A stretch of DNA of 24,045 nt from Bacteroidota bacterium. GTDB taxonomy: Bacteria > Bacteroidota > Bacteroidia > Chitinophagales > Saprospiraceae. Where the stretch lies: NCBI GenBank assembly GCA_024277695.1, contig JAJRUR010000292.1, positions 1 through 24,045 on the forward strand. Reading direction: 5' to 3'. The notes under the pieces are model-generated. The model did no database searches and was not told the origin of the DNA. It worked only from the letters and a program-made list of their open reading frames with translations. The position numbers and the translations under genes were made by a program. This document shows, piece by piece, positions 7,926 to 16,453 of this stretch (positions are counted from its first letter, which is position 1; each line of letters begins with the position of its first letter).

Positions 7926-9149
7926 TCAATAAAAATAAACCCACAAATACCAAATACTAAATCCGATTAGAAAACCGAAGCCCAAATAACTCCAAATCTT
8001 CATACCCATAGAAGGGCGCCAGGCTTTTGGCGTATGTTTACTCGATATCAGCACATAGTTAGCTACGGCATAAAATGGCGCTGTCAAAAATGAAATGATC
8101 GTAGCCAACTTGACCATAGTCATCATGCTACTCACCATAAAACAAAGAATAAAAATAGTCCCCAAGGATAAGACAATCAACCAAAGTCTATAGTTTTCTT
8201 TCTGCGTCTTTGCCAATAATCTAACAGACTGCGCCATAGCCCTTGGCGAAGCATCCAGCGTGGTAATCGTAGTACTGAACATGGTTGCAAATGCAGCTAT
8301 CTTGATCAAAATGGCATATCGTGCTCCCAATTGGTCTGTGTACAAACTGATCAATTGTTGGGCAAATGCTCCGGCAGTCCCTTCTAGAGGTACCCCACTC
8401 CTATACATAACTAATGCTCCCAAAGCAACAAAACAAAAAGCCAAAAATATCGTAGCCAAATAGCCTACATTAAAGTCCAGTTCGGACTGTTGCTCCTGAT
8501 AATCTGCTAGATCTTTTTGTTTCTCCACAGTCCATATCGAATACCAAGCCGAAATATCCAAAGGAGCCGGCATCCAACCCATCAAGGCTATCAAAAAAGC
8601 GATATGCACTCTTCCTTGCGGCAGGACTTGAGTCCAACGTATGCTCTGCTGATTAGAATCAAAAGCCAAAACAACTACAGCAATAGTACTGAGCGTCAAT
8701 ATCAAAATAATCCCTTTGATGATCCTATCCAATAAGTGATATCTACCCCAAAATAATATAGCACAACAAGACAACGTAACGATGATACTCCATAGACCAA
8801 CATCATCTGACACACCAAAGAGCGATATCGCCAATCCCGCTGTTACGATCGTGACAGCTGCCTGAATCGTAAACATGGTCAAAAATGTAAGGACGGTATA
8901 CAATCCGAGTACCCATCTACCTAATTGCGCATAACCCTCGATCAAACTTTGGCCTGTAGCCATAGCATATCGCGGACCATAACGAAAAAACGGATACTTA
9001 AACAGATGTACAATTACAACTGCCCAAAGCAGACCAAAACCATATCCTGCTCCGGCTCGTGTGGACTGCACTAGATGTGATACTCCTATTGCCGCCCCCG
9101 CAAACAACAAGCCGGGGCCTAAGGTTCTCAAAAGAGATAGCAACTTCAT
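7926..9149 (-). CDS. Nramp-fold divalent metal transporter homologue with a non-canonical metal site
   Basis: 407-aa polytopic inner-membrane protein of the Nramp/SLC11 fold with about 11 hydrophobic segments. TM1 reads GPGLLFAGAAIGVSHLVQST and aligns with the canonical segment, but the DPGN metal motif is replaced by G22-V23-S24-H25. In TM6 the MPH(N) motif is M193-P194-A195-P196. The key aspartate and asparagine of TM1 are therefore absent while the TM6 methionine is kept, so the ion or mechanism may differ from Mn2+/Fe2+:H+ symport. A GTG at 9191 could extend it by 14 residues, overlapping the protease gene; the ATG at 9149 directly before KLLSLLRTLGPG is preferred. It follows the protease gene with 19 nt between stop and start, so the two are probably co-transcribed, with no obvious functional link. 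Confidence 0.85.
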   Translation of the reverse strand: MKLLSLLRTLGPGLLFAGAAIGVSHLVQSTRAGAGYGFGLLWAVVIVHLFKYPFFRYGPRYAMATGQSLIEGYAQLGRWVLGLYTVLTFLTMFTIQAAVTIVTAGLAISLFGVSDDVGLWSIIVTLSCCAILFWGRYHLLDRIIKGIILILTLSTIAVVVLAFDSNQQSIRWTQVLPQGRVHIAFLIALMGWMPAPLDISAWYSIWTVEKQKDLADYQEQQSELDFNVGYLATIFLAFCFVALGALVMYRSGVPLEGTAGAFAQQLISLYTDQLGARYAILIKIAAFATMFSTTITTLDASPRAMAQSVRLLAKTQKENYRLWLIVLSLGTIFILCFMVSSMMTMVKLATIISFLTAPFYAVANYVLISSKHTPKAWRPSMGMKIWSYLGFGFLIGFSIWYLWVYFY

Positions 9150-9168
9150 CGCAGCAGGTATGACTAGC

Positions 9169-10935
9169 TCACCATTGGATGATTTTACCACTAAATACTT
9201 TTCCTTTGTCTTCGATAAAGCGATATAAAAGTAATCGCGCTGTCGGTTGATCAGATCGTGGTAACTCTATGTTATTTGGTCCTTGGAAGAATTGCACTCT
9301 ACTGTTCAGCACAGTCCTACCCGAAATATCTGTCCATATCATTCTGCCCGAAAGCAGTGGATAAGGAGAGCTGATGGTGAGCTGTCTATGAAAAGGATTG
9401 GGGTATATCTCCAGAGGAAGAATGTCCTGAGCCTCTTGTGTAGTACTCACAAAATCCATGGCGCGCAAAACGGCTTCATACACATCGATACGCCCATAGC
9501 CGTATGTATTGTTACGATACCACAAACTATCTGCCTCCGTACACATACTATCGATGGTATAAACGGCTGTTTGTTCTAGTATCGATTCGATCTCTTCGAC
9601 ATGACCTGCTATGCTCGGATTGGCCGAAATCATCAGAGCTACTGCTCCTGCTACATGCGGACCTGCCATACTCGTACCGCTAAAACGTGCATACCTACCA
9701 TCCAAAATACTCGAAAGTACAGACACACCAGGGGCAGATACATTGGGTTTCATACGACCACTGCCATCTACCCTTACAGGACCCCGACTACTAAACCCTG
9801 CAATCGTATCATTGGATCGCGTAGCTCCGACTGTAAAACTATTCTCAAAAATAGCAGCCGGTGTACTGACGGATTCGCAACCGCGAGAACCGCTGTTTCC
9901 GGCAGATACTACCACGACGATTCCTGCAGCTTTGAGATGATCTACCGCCTGTTGTAGTAGGAAAAAATTACTTGTATCACAGCCCTCTATCTCAGGACAA
10001 GACCACGAATTATTGATCACATGTGGGGCAAGCGATGGGTCTGGATTTAGACCTTGGAGATCCGTCGGAGCTAAGAAAAATTCAAAACACTCCAAATAAG
10101 TCAATGGACTACCGTATCCTCGCTCCATATTACGACAAGCCATCCAACGTGCCCCCGGGGCTACCCCTATCTTATTGATCGTGTCCTCACCAACCATAGT
10201 ACCCATCGTATGCGTGCCGTGGCGATTGTCATCACAGGGATATCTCACATCGAGACCGCAGGGATTGAGTTCCGGCAAAGGGACACTATCTCCATGCAAA
10301 GGACTGATCTGATGTATAGCGTCATGCCAATTGTAGTTATGATCAGCTGTGTCGGACTCTGCTCGATATCCGCGATACTTGGACCGTAAGGCAGGATGCT
10401 CCCAATCATAACCGGTATCTCCTCCGGCTACGACAGCACCCTCTCCATGGATACCCATCTCCCATACCTTATCAGCTCCTATTTTCAAAATACCCCAATC
10501 CACATAAGTCGAGTCCCTAAATCCGATAAAAGCTTCCGCTTGTACATTTTCTGCCATAAAAACAGATTGCGCCGTAATGCGTGACACCCCTTTCAAATTA
10601 GCTATCTCCCTGATCAAACTCTTATCTCCTCCCGATACATATACCATATTGGTAATAAAAAATGATCGATAATCTATACCTCGAGCAGCCAACAACTGCT
10701 TCAATTCTTCTTGCGAAGCATCTGCCTCTTGGCGCAATAGATCATACACTGCCTGCCCTTTCCGCTCTTTATTCCAAGCTGGATCTATCGAAGCGAAAGA
10801 TGGTTTCTGTTCATACGAAACATAAAAGGGCTGTACATCATCAGACGCAAGCAAACGAGAGTCTATCCGAGCAGACTGGGCTGTCAACTGAAGTACAGTG
10901 AACACAAAACCCAAATTGATTATATATCTAAGCAT
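9169..10935 (-). CDS. Secreted subtilisin-like serine peptidase (S8) with T9SS sorting domain
   Basis: 588 aa from the ATG at 10935. Residues 1-20 are a signal peptide (MLRYIINLGFVFTVLQLTAQ). A propeptide-like region (about 35-130) includes the EELKQLLAARGIDY and GVSRI pattern of an I9-type inhibitor. The peptidase domain has the full triad: Asp173 in GGDTG, His239 in RHGTH, Ser422 in SGTSMAGPHVAGA; Asn347 in SAGNSGS is the oxyanion residue. From about 505 there is a T9SS type A sorting domain: LEIYPNPF, a GRMIWTDISGRTV strand pair, and LLLYRFIEDKGKVFSGKIIQ at the end. It should be exported by Sec, then moved across the outer membrane by T9SS and released or anchored after tail cleavage. All catalytic residues are present, so it should be active. 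Upstream ATG-less extension to 10995 is not needed. Confidence 0.92.
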   Translation of the reverse strand: MLRYIINLGFVFTVLQLTAQSARIDSRLLASDDVQPFYVSYEQKPSFASIDPAWNKERKGQAVYDLLRQEADASQEELKQLLAARGIDYRSFFITNMVYVSGGDKSLIREIANLKGVSRITAQSVFMAENVQAEAFIGFRDSTYVDWGILKIGADKVWEMGIHGEGAVVAGGDTGYDWEHPALRSKYRGYRAESDTADHNYNWHDAIHQISPLHGDSVPLPELNPCGLDVRYPCDDNRHGTHTMGTMVGEDTINKIGVAPGARWMACRNMERGYGSPLTYLECFEFFLAPTDLQGLNPDPSLAPHVINNSWSCPEIEGCDTSNFFLLQQAVDHLKAAGIVVVVSAGNSGSRGCESVSTPAAIFENSFTVGATRSNDTIAGFSSRGPVRVDGSGRMKPNVSAPGVSVLSSILDGRYARFSGTSMAGPHVAGAVALMISANPSIAGHVEEIESILEQTAVYTIDSMCTEADSLWYRNNTYGYGRIDVYEAVLRAMDFVSTTQEAQDILPLEIYPNPFHRQLTISSPYPLLSGRMIWTDISGRTVLNSRVQFFQGPNNIELPRSDQPTARLLLYRFIEDKGKVFSGKIIQW

Positions 10936-10981
10936 ATGCGAAATTAATAAAAATATCAGATCTTGCATTTGTACGGACATA

Positions 10982-10989
10982 CAAAAATA
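10982..10989 (-). promoter_or_regulatory. Candidate -7 element (TATTTTTG) for the subtilase gene
   Basis: On the minus strand the sequence is TATTTTTG, a perfect TAnnTTTG match 46 nt before the subtilase ATG. It shares the 148-bp divergent gap with recN. A -33 TTG is not obvious at the right distance. Confidence 0.4.
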
Positions 10990-11038
10990 ATCCAATACTC
11001 TTCTGCATAAGCTATTTCTATTTGGAGTGCAAAATGAG

Positions 11039-11046
11039 TATCTTTG
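11039..11046 (+). promoter_or_regulatory. Candidate -7 element (TATCTTTG) for the recN operon
   Basis: Perfect TAnnTTTG match on the plus strand, 37 nt before the recN ATG. A TTTG at 11021-11024 lies 14 nt upstream, closer than the usual 17-23, so the -33 assignment is uncertain. Confidence 0.45.
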
Positions 11047-11083
11047 TGATTCACATTTTTTTTGGCCTCAGTTATACAGCTTT

Positions 11084-12739
11084 ATGTTGGACAGCTTATT
11101 GATAAAAAATTATGCCATCATCGAGAATATCCGGATCAAGTTTTCGGATGGGCTCAATATCATCACCGGAGAAACCGGAGCAGGAAAATCTATTCTACTA
11201 GGTGCTCTCCGGCTTATTTTAGGTGGTCGAGCAGATACTGATCGCCTAGTGGACATCGAAAAAAAATGTGTCGTTCGAGCATATTTTAAGAATATTCCAC
11301 TTTGGCTGAAGCCGATTTTTGATAGTGCGGATCTATATTTTGAGCCCGACCTTACCATTCAACGTGAGCTGTTACCCAGTGGAAAATCCAAAGCCTATAT
11401 CAATGAAACACCTGTAAATCTAAAGACACTCCGCTCTATAAGTTCTAAAATTGTTGATCTACACCAACAATTTGACCAACTGGATATCCTAGAGGACAAA
11501 AGACAGATACAGTATCTAGATGCCTTTATCGGACACCGGGAGCAGGTCAAAAGTTACCGTCAGAACTTTGACAGATTTATGACCAAACAACAAGAACTCA
11601 ATACTCTCAGGCAGCGAAGTGTATCAGAGCTCAAGGAACAGGACTTTTTAAAATTCCAACTCCAGGAGCTCAAAGCATTGGATATCCATCCGGATACTGA
11701 TGAGCGTTTGGAGGCCGACCTGGCATTGCTTACCCATGCAGAAGACCTTAAAAATGCCTTAACTCGATTTAACTACCAACTGAACGAAACAGAAGACAGC
11801 ACCTTAGACCTGATACGTGATACCGTCCATACCCTCCATCGTATTGAGTCCTTATCTCCTGCCTTTTTGGACTTTAGTCAAAGACTCGATAGCTTGGGCG
11901 AAGAACTCCGCGATCTAACCCTAGTATCTACTGAACTGAGCGACTCGCTGGAAGTCCAATCTAACCAAATTGAGCAAATGACAGAACGGGTCAATTTGCT
12001 CAATCAATTGATGCACAAACATCGTATGGCAGATATTAAAGAATTAGCTGAGTTACAAACAACGATCGAAGACCGTTTGCAAAGCTTTCGTTCTATAGAG
12101 CATCAGATCCGAGAACTGGAGCAAGAGCTCGAGCTACTCCAAGAGGCGCTACAAGCAGAGGCAGAAAACATCAGTGTGCAACGAAGTAAAGCTGCAGAAC
12201 GTTTTTCTAAAAAAGTACAAAAGACTCTAAGAGATTTGGAGATGCCCAAGGCAAAATTTGAAGTGGCGATCCGGCGTATGGAATCGATAGGTGCACAGGG
12301 GATAGACCATGTCCAATTTTTGTTTTCAGCTAATCCGGGCAGTAAACTCCAACTTTTAAAAAAAGTAGCTAGTGGTGGAGAGCTCTCAAGGCTCAATCTT
12401 AGTTTAAAATCTCTTCTGGCAAGTAATATGGATCTACCGACGATGATTTTTGATGAAATAGACAGTGGGATTTCTGGCAAAGTAGCACTACATACGGGAT
12501 TATTGCTCAAAGAACTATCAGAAAATCACCAACTGATCTGTATCACACACTCCCCGCAAATAGCAGCTAGAGCTAAGCATCACCTCTATGTCTATAAAGA
12601 AACCATAAATAAAAAAACCACTACGCATATCAAAACGCTTGATTCTCAAGAAAGAATTTATAATATTGCAGTCATGTTGAGCAGTGACCCGCCTTCCAAA
12701 GCGGCACTAACCAACGCCAAAGAACTCATAAACTATTAA
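11084..12739 (+). CDS. recN: DNA repair protein RecN
   Basis: 551-aa SMC-like ATPase that acts early in double-strand-break repair with RecA. Walker A GETGAGKS is at 29-36; the Q-loop region has VDLHQQFDQLDIL at about 123-135; long charged helices with heptad character fill about 155-385 (antiparallel coiled coil with the RecN-type short middle); the ABC signature ASGGELSRLNLSLKSLL is at about 430-446; Walker B MIFDEIDSGISG at about 453-464; and a His-switch ITHSPQIAARA follows. The ATG at 11084 begins MLDSLLIKNYAII, the standard RecN N-terminus; the 19 codons before it in frame are not conserved. fabI begins 6 nt after its stop, so both are probably one transcript. Confidence 0.95.
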   Translation: MLDSLLIKNYAIIENIRIKFSDGLNIITGETGAGKSILLGALRLILGGRADTDRLVDIEKKCVVRAYFKNIPLWLKPIFDSADLYFEPDLTIQRELLPSGKSKAYINETPVNLKTLRSISSKIVDLHQQFDQLDILEDKRQIQYLDAFIGHREQVKSYRQNFDRFMTKQQELNTLRQRSVSELKEQDFLKFQLQELKALDIHPDTDERLEADLALLTHAEDLKNALTRFNYQLNETEDSTLDLIRDTVHTLHRIESLSPAFLDFSQRLDSLGEELRDLTLVSTELSDSLEVQSNQIEQMTERVNLLNQLMHKHRMADIKELAELQTTIEDRLQSFRSIEHQIRELEQELELLQEALQAEAENISVQRSKAAERFSKKVQKTLRDLEMPKAKFEVAIRRMESIGAQGIDHVQFLFSANPGSKLQLLKKVASGGELSRLNLSLKSLLASNMDLPTMIFDEIDSGISGKVALHTGLLLKELSENHQLICITHSPQIAARAKHHLYVYKETINKKTTTHIKTLDSQERIYNIAVMLSSDPPSKAALTNAKELINY

Positions 12740-12745
12740 AATATT

Positions 12746-13552
12746 ATGGCACTACTCGAGGGTAAAAAAGGAATAATTTTTGGAGCATTGGACGACAAGT
12801 CCATAGCTTGGCACATCGCCGAAAAATGTCACAAACATGGAGCTCAAATGGTACTCACCAACGCACCACCCGCTCTGCGCATGGGAAAAATCCAGGGTCT
12901 GGGCGAAAAGATTGATGCTCCCGTCATTCCGGCAGATGCTACGAGCATGGAAGACCTAGAAGCTCTCATCCGGCAATCCATGGAACATTTCGGGGGCCAA
13001 ATCGATTTTGTACTTCACTCTATTGGGATGTCCATCAATGTAAGAAAAAAACGAGCTTATACTGATCTTAATCACGAATGGATGCAAAAAACATTCGATA
13101 TTTCTGCCATCTCTTTTCATAAAGTATTACAATTGCTGTACAATATGGATGCTATGAAAGCAGGAGGCTCCATCCTCGCACTCAGCTATATGGCTGCGCA
13201 GCGCGTATTTCCGGGATATAACGAAATGGCAGAGTCCAAAGCCTTGCTTGAGTCTTTCGCACGTAGTTTTGGCTATCACTTTGCTGTCAAAAATGCCGTG
13301 CGTGTCAATACCGTATCCCAATCCCCAACTGTAACAACTGCCGGTAGCGGAGTAAAAGGCTTTAGTGACTTCTTTGGCTATGCAGATGTCATGTCTCCAC
13401 TCGGCAATGCAGATGCGGACAGTTGTGCAGACTACTGCGTAACCCTATTTAGCGATATGACCAGAATGGTCACTATGCAAAACCTTTATCACGACGGAGG
13501 TTTTTCGAGTATGGGTATGAATCCTGCTCTGATGCATCTTATAAAAGAATAA
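12746..13552 (+). CDS. fabI: Enoyl-[acyl-carrier-protein] reductase (NADH), FabI type
   Basis: 268 aa, the usual FabI length. It catalyses the last reduction of each fatty-acid elongation round in the cytosol. The nucleotide-binding start is GIIFGALDDKSIAWHIA (9-25), the split glycine motif typical of FabI rather than of ordinary SDRs. HSIGMS is at 91-96. The catalytic Tyr158-x6-Lys165 pair lies in PGYNEMAESKALLE, preceded by Tyr148 in SYMAAQRV. The C-terminal GGFSSMGM and following residues complete the fold. It lies between recN and a putative porin gene, with gaps of 6 and 23 nt. As FabI is the target of triclosan-type inhibitors, note that no second enoyl reductase is seen in the window. 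Confidence 0.95.
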   Translation: MALLEGKKGIIFGALDDKSIAWHIAEKCHKHGAQMVLTNAPPALRMGKIQGLGEKIDAPVIPADATSMEDLEALIRQSMEHFGGQIDFVLHSIGMSINVRKKRAYTDLNHEWMQKTFDISAISFHKVLQLLYNMDAMKAGGSILALSYMAAQRVFPGYNEMAESKALLESFARSFGYHFAVKNAVRVNTVSQSPTVTTAGSGVKGFSDFFGYADVMSPLGNADADSCADYCVTLFSDMTRMVTMQNLYHDGGFSSMGMNPALMHLIKE

Positions 13553-13575
13553 TACTCATTTTACGTTCTTATAAG

Positions 13576-15462
13576 GTGCTCAGCATCCATCATCAATATC
13601 ATCCGATCAAGATTCTCCTGATCATATCTTTGTGCTGTCCAAACTTGTCCACAGCACAAAACAAACCAGATACTCCACCTAGCCAAAACAAAAGCGGACT
13701 AGAGTTGAGTCGAGATACCATCATCGATGATCAACCCGCCTATTTCTCTCCGTTTCAGCCAAAAAATCTATCCACGATCCCTACTATCACAGATAGTATC
13801 ATCATATTTTATGACCCCGCCAAAACACAATTTAACGAAAAAAGACACTTGGGCAATTTGGGCTCCGCTGTATATACTCCTCTCGTCACACCACGAAAAC
13901 AACTTGGCATCCAACTAGGTGGCTCTCCATACGATGACTATAGATTTGATATCCAAGATTTCAAATTTTTACAAATAAAAGCCGGATATACAGACTTAAA
14001 TTTCTCACTCACCGGGCAAGTCAACGCTGCTTTTAATGCACTTTTTTCCAGAAACTTTTCAAAAGACCGACTCAATTTTGTTTTTAGATACCATCGCATA
14101 AGCCAAGAAGGTCAATACCAAAGACAAACCAACAAAAATACTTTATTATCGACAGGAGCCTATTGGTCCAGCAAAAATAAAAAACTCCGCTCCGCTTGGA
14201 TGTTCAACTCTAATCTCATAACACAAGCAGACAACGGAGGGATCAGACCAGATGCCGATCTGCTCACAGCTGCATCACAAATCAGAAACAATATACCCAT
14301 CATATTCCAAAACCATGTAACCAAAGACCACAACCTACAATATGCCTTATATAATCAATATCGATTATCGTCCTTGCAACAATCTAACGTATATGTGTTT
14401 AACTTAACCCAATATGACCGTATGAGCTACTTGCATGAGGATCGGAGACCGGATAGCTTGATCCATCGAGACTATTTCTTAGGGCGAGATAGTTTGAGAT
14501 TGCAACTAAAAAACAACAAATGGAAAACTGAATTTGGTGTCGGAATCACCACAAAAGGACAGAACCCGATAAACATTCGCTCATCCTTGGTGCTCCAATC
14601 GAGTCATATTGTGGACAGACTCTATCAGGATCGAATCACAGAACTCATCTCCAATAACTATATTTCTTTTGCTCTGGGACAAAAGCTTGGTATTAGAGCT
14701 AATCTAAAGGCAAATCTCTCCGGTGCCGGCAGCGAATTTTATCTCGACGGCAAGCTACATTATCAGCAAAAGGAAAAATGGCTGCTCCTAACTCAAGTCA
14801 TAGCGAGTACACAACAACCCCTCTATACCCAAAACAACATTGTACTCAATGATCGATTATTGAGCGAATCCAAACTCGCCAATCAAAAATATTTTATAGT
14901 TAATGGTCTGCTCAGCTATCTGCCATGGAAACTACGCATAAACTACCGATCGAGCCTACTCCGTGATTATATCTACTGGAATACAGATAGAAAACCTCAG
15001 CAATTCGATAAAGCACTCACACTTCAAGAAATAGATCTCCGATTCCAAACCAAATGGAAGTTTTTATCCCTAGAGTCTTCGGTCAAATATCGCATAATTA
15101 GCCATCCCGATATCCTACGCATACCGCAGTTCGAAGTTTCAGAACTCATCTATGTAGATAGCCGTTTATTCAAAAACAATTTACAGTTCAAAACAGGTTT
15201 TCATCTGCGCATGCTCGGACCCTATCAAGCATTAGCTTATTATCCGACGCTCGGAATTTTTTATAACTCCGATCAGTCAGGATACCAAAGCTATCCGGAT
15301 ATAAGCTATTTTGTAGAGTTTCGTATCAGCCGATTCAAACTATTTATCTTGATGCAAAATCTATATAATTATCAAAGTATCCTTCCCGAAATAGAAATAG
15401 ATCGCTACCCACAATTTGATCAACGTATGCGGATAGGGTTTCGGTGGATATTTAGAAATTGA
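13576..15462 (+). CDS. Putative porin, outer-membrane beta-barrel
   Basis: 628 aa beginning at a GTG (13576), 23 nt after fabI; no ATG is available upstream before the fabI overlap. The N-terminus has a signal peptide (IKILLIISLCCPNLSTAQ, cleaved after about residue 28) followed by a proline- and serine-rich low-complexity linker. The rest is a run of amphipathic strands with alternating aromatic/charged residues, tight turns and aromatic strand ends (for example LNFVFRYHRISQEGQYQR, KLHYQQKEKWLLLTQV), ending in MRIGFRWIFRN. This matches the bacteroidetal 'putative porin' family (about 600-700 aa) that I recall often lying near housekeeping genes. Substrate is unknown. Its stop is 4 nt from the stop of the convergent LOG gene. 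Confidence 0.8.
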   Translation: MLSIHHQYHPIKILLIISLCCPNLSTAQNKPDTPPSQNKSGLELSRDTIIDDQPAYFSPFQPKNLSTIPTITDSIIIFYDPAKTQFNEKRHLGNLGSAVYTPLVTPRKQLGIQLGGSPYDDYRFDIQDFKFLQIKAGYTDLNFSLTGQVNAAFNALFSRNFSKDRLNFVFRYHRISQEGQYQRQTNKNTLLSTGAYWSSKNKKLRSAWMFNSNLITQADNGGIRPDADLLTAASQIRNNIPIIFQNHVTKDHNLQYALYNQYRLSSLQQSNVYVFNLTQYDRMSYLHEDRRPDSLIHRDYFLGRDSLRLQLKNNKWKTEFGVGITTKGQNPINIRSSLVLQSSHIVDRLYQDRITELISNNYISFALGQKLGIRANLKANLSGAGSEFYLDGKLHYQQKEKWLLLTQVIASTQQPLYTQNNIVLNDRLLSESKLANQKYFIVNGLLSYLPWKLRINYRSSLLRDYIYWNTDRKPQQFDKALTLQEIDLRFQTKWKFLSLESSVKYRIISHPDILRIPQFEVSELIYVDSRLFKNNLQFKTGFHLRMLGPYQALAYYPTLGIFYNSDQSGYQSYPDISYFVEFRISRFKLFILMQNLYNYQSILPEIEIDRYPQFDQRMRIGFRWIFRN

Positions 15463-15466
15463 GCTA

Positions 15467-16177
15467 TTAGAGTTCGTAATTGGGCTTGAGTACATTTTTG
15501 CTCGCATAGAAATCATTGATGTAGTCGATCACTTCTTCGATATCGTCCGTCAGCAAAAATAAATCCAAATCCTTTTCGTGGATATTATTTTCTTTTTCTA
15601 ACATAACTGACTTAATCCAATCAATCAAGCCCTCCCAAAAAGAAATACCAAAAAGTATTATAGGTACACGCGTTATTTTTTTTGTCTGTATAAGAGTGAG
15701 TACCTCAAACAATTCGTCCATCGTACCAAAACCTCCGGGCATAACGACAAAACCTTGTGCGTATTTGACGAACATGACCTTACGCACAAAAAAATAGCGG
15801 TGATTCAGATTTTTGTCCGGATCGATGTATGGATTGTGACTTTGCTCAAAAGGCAAATCAATATTTAAGCCTACAGAACGACCACCATGGATATAAGCGC
15901 CTTTATTGCCCGCTTCCATAATCCCGGGACCACCACCGGTGATCACTCCATAACCTTCATCTGTCAGCCGTCCTGCTATCTCTACTGCCTTGTCATAATA
16001 CAATTGACCGGCTTTGGTCCGCGCTGATCCAAAAATAGATATACAAGGCCCTATACGATTGAGCGATTCAAAACCATCTACAAACTCCGCCAAAACCTTA
16101 AACATCGTCCAAGAATTTTCAGCATTGATCTCACTCCATTTCTTCATCGCTCGATTGGATGCTTTATTTTCTACCAT
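15467..16177 (-). CDS. LOG family protein (nucleoside 5'-monophosphate phosphoribohydrolase-like)
   Basis: 236 aa, cytosolic. The two family signatures are clear: GGGPGIMEAGNKGA at 81-94 and PGGFGTMDE at 147-155, the latter containing the PGGxGTxxE active-site motif; Arg132/Lys133-type residues in FVRKVMF fit phosphate binding. Family members cleave ribose 5-phosphate from AMP or cytokinin monophosphates; some are annotated as lysine decarboxylases in error. An N-terminal extension of about 40 residues precedes the core (about 46 onward), as in the TIGR00730 group 2 proteins. ATG at 16177 is chosen because the longer frame runs through a strong hairpin at 16217-16252, which would be in the leader. 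It is downstream of the sigma-54 regulator in the same direction, separated by 276 bp including that terminator. Confidence 0.88.
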   Translation of the reverse strand: MVENKASNRAMKKWSEINAENSWTMFKVLAEFVDGFESLNRIGPCISIFGSARTKAGQLYYDKAVEIAGRLTDEGYGVITGGGPGIMEAGNKGAYIHGGRSVGLNIDLPFEQSHNPYIDPDKNLNHRYFFVRKVMFVKYAQGFVVMPGGFGTMDELFEVLTLIQTKKITRVPIILFGISFWEGLIDWIKSVMLEKENNIHEKDLDLFLLTDDIEEVIDYINDFYASKNVLKPNYEL

Positions 16178-16216
16178 AACTATAAATTCGTTTTTACTAA
16201 AAAAATAATTTTCATA

Positions 16217-16252
16217 GATAAAAAAAGCTCGTAAAATACGAGCTCCTTTATC
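16217..16252 (-). terminator. Intrinsic terminator or attenuator upstream of the LOG gene
   Basis: On the minus strand AGCTCGTA and TACGAGCT arms (16226-16244) enclose a 3-nt loop and are followed by seven Ts. GATAAA/TTTATC arms extend the stem to 16217-16252. It would stop leftward transcription 40 nt before the LOG ATG. It may end the sigma-54 regulator transcript, whose stop is 201 nt upstream, or act as a leader attenuator for the LOG gene. A TATATTTC (7/8 of the -7 consensus) lies just upstream of the hairpin. Confidence 0.65.
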
Positions 16253-16453
16253 TAAAGAATCCGAAATATACAAAACAAATTGCAACTTCCTTGCCCATGT
16301 ACCAATAAGTGCAAGAACAATTTGCCGCTGAATTGTATAATTAGCTGACTATCAAAAGATTTGTCATCTTATTGCTAGAAAAACTTGCGAAAAAAAATAA
16401 GCAATCGTATGTTCAGTAATTTAACGATGTACTATGTATGGGCGACATGAGCA

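Noticed and set aside
9150..9191. GTG start for the Nramp-like gene
   Set aside because: Adds 14 polar residues that overlap the protease gene; the ATG at 9149 places the first helix normally.
15467..16177. Lysine decarboxylase
   Set aside because: The PGGxGTxxE motif is that of LOG phosphoribohydrolases; the decarboxylase label is a known misannotation of this family.
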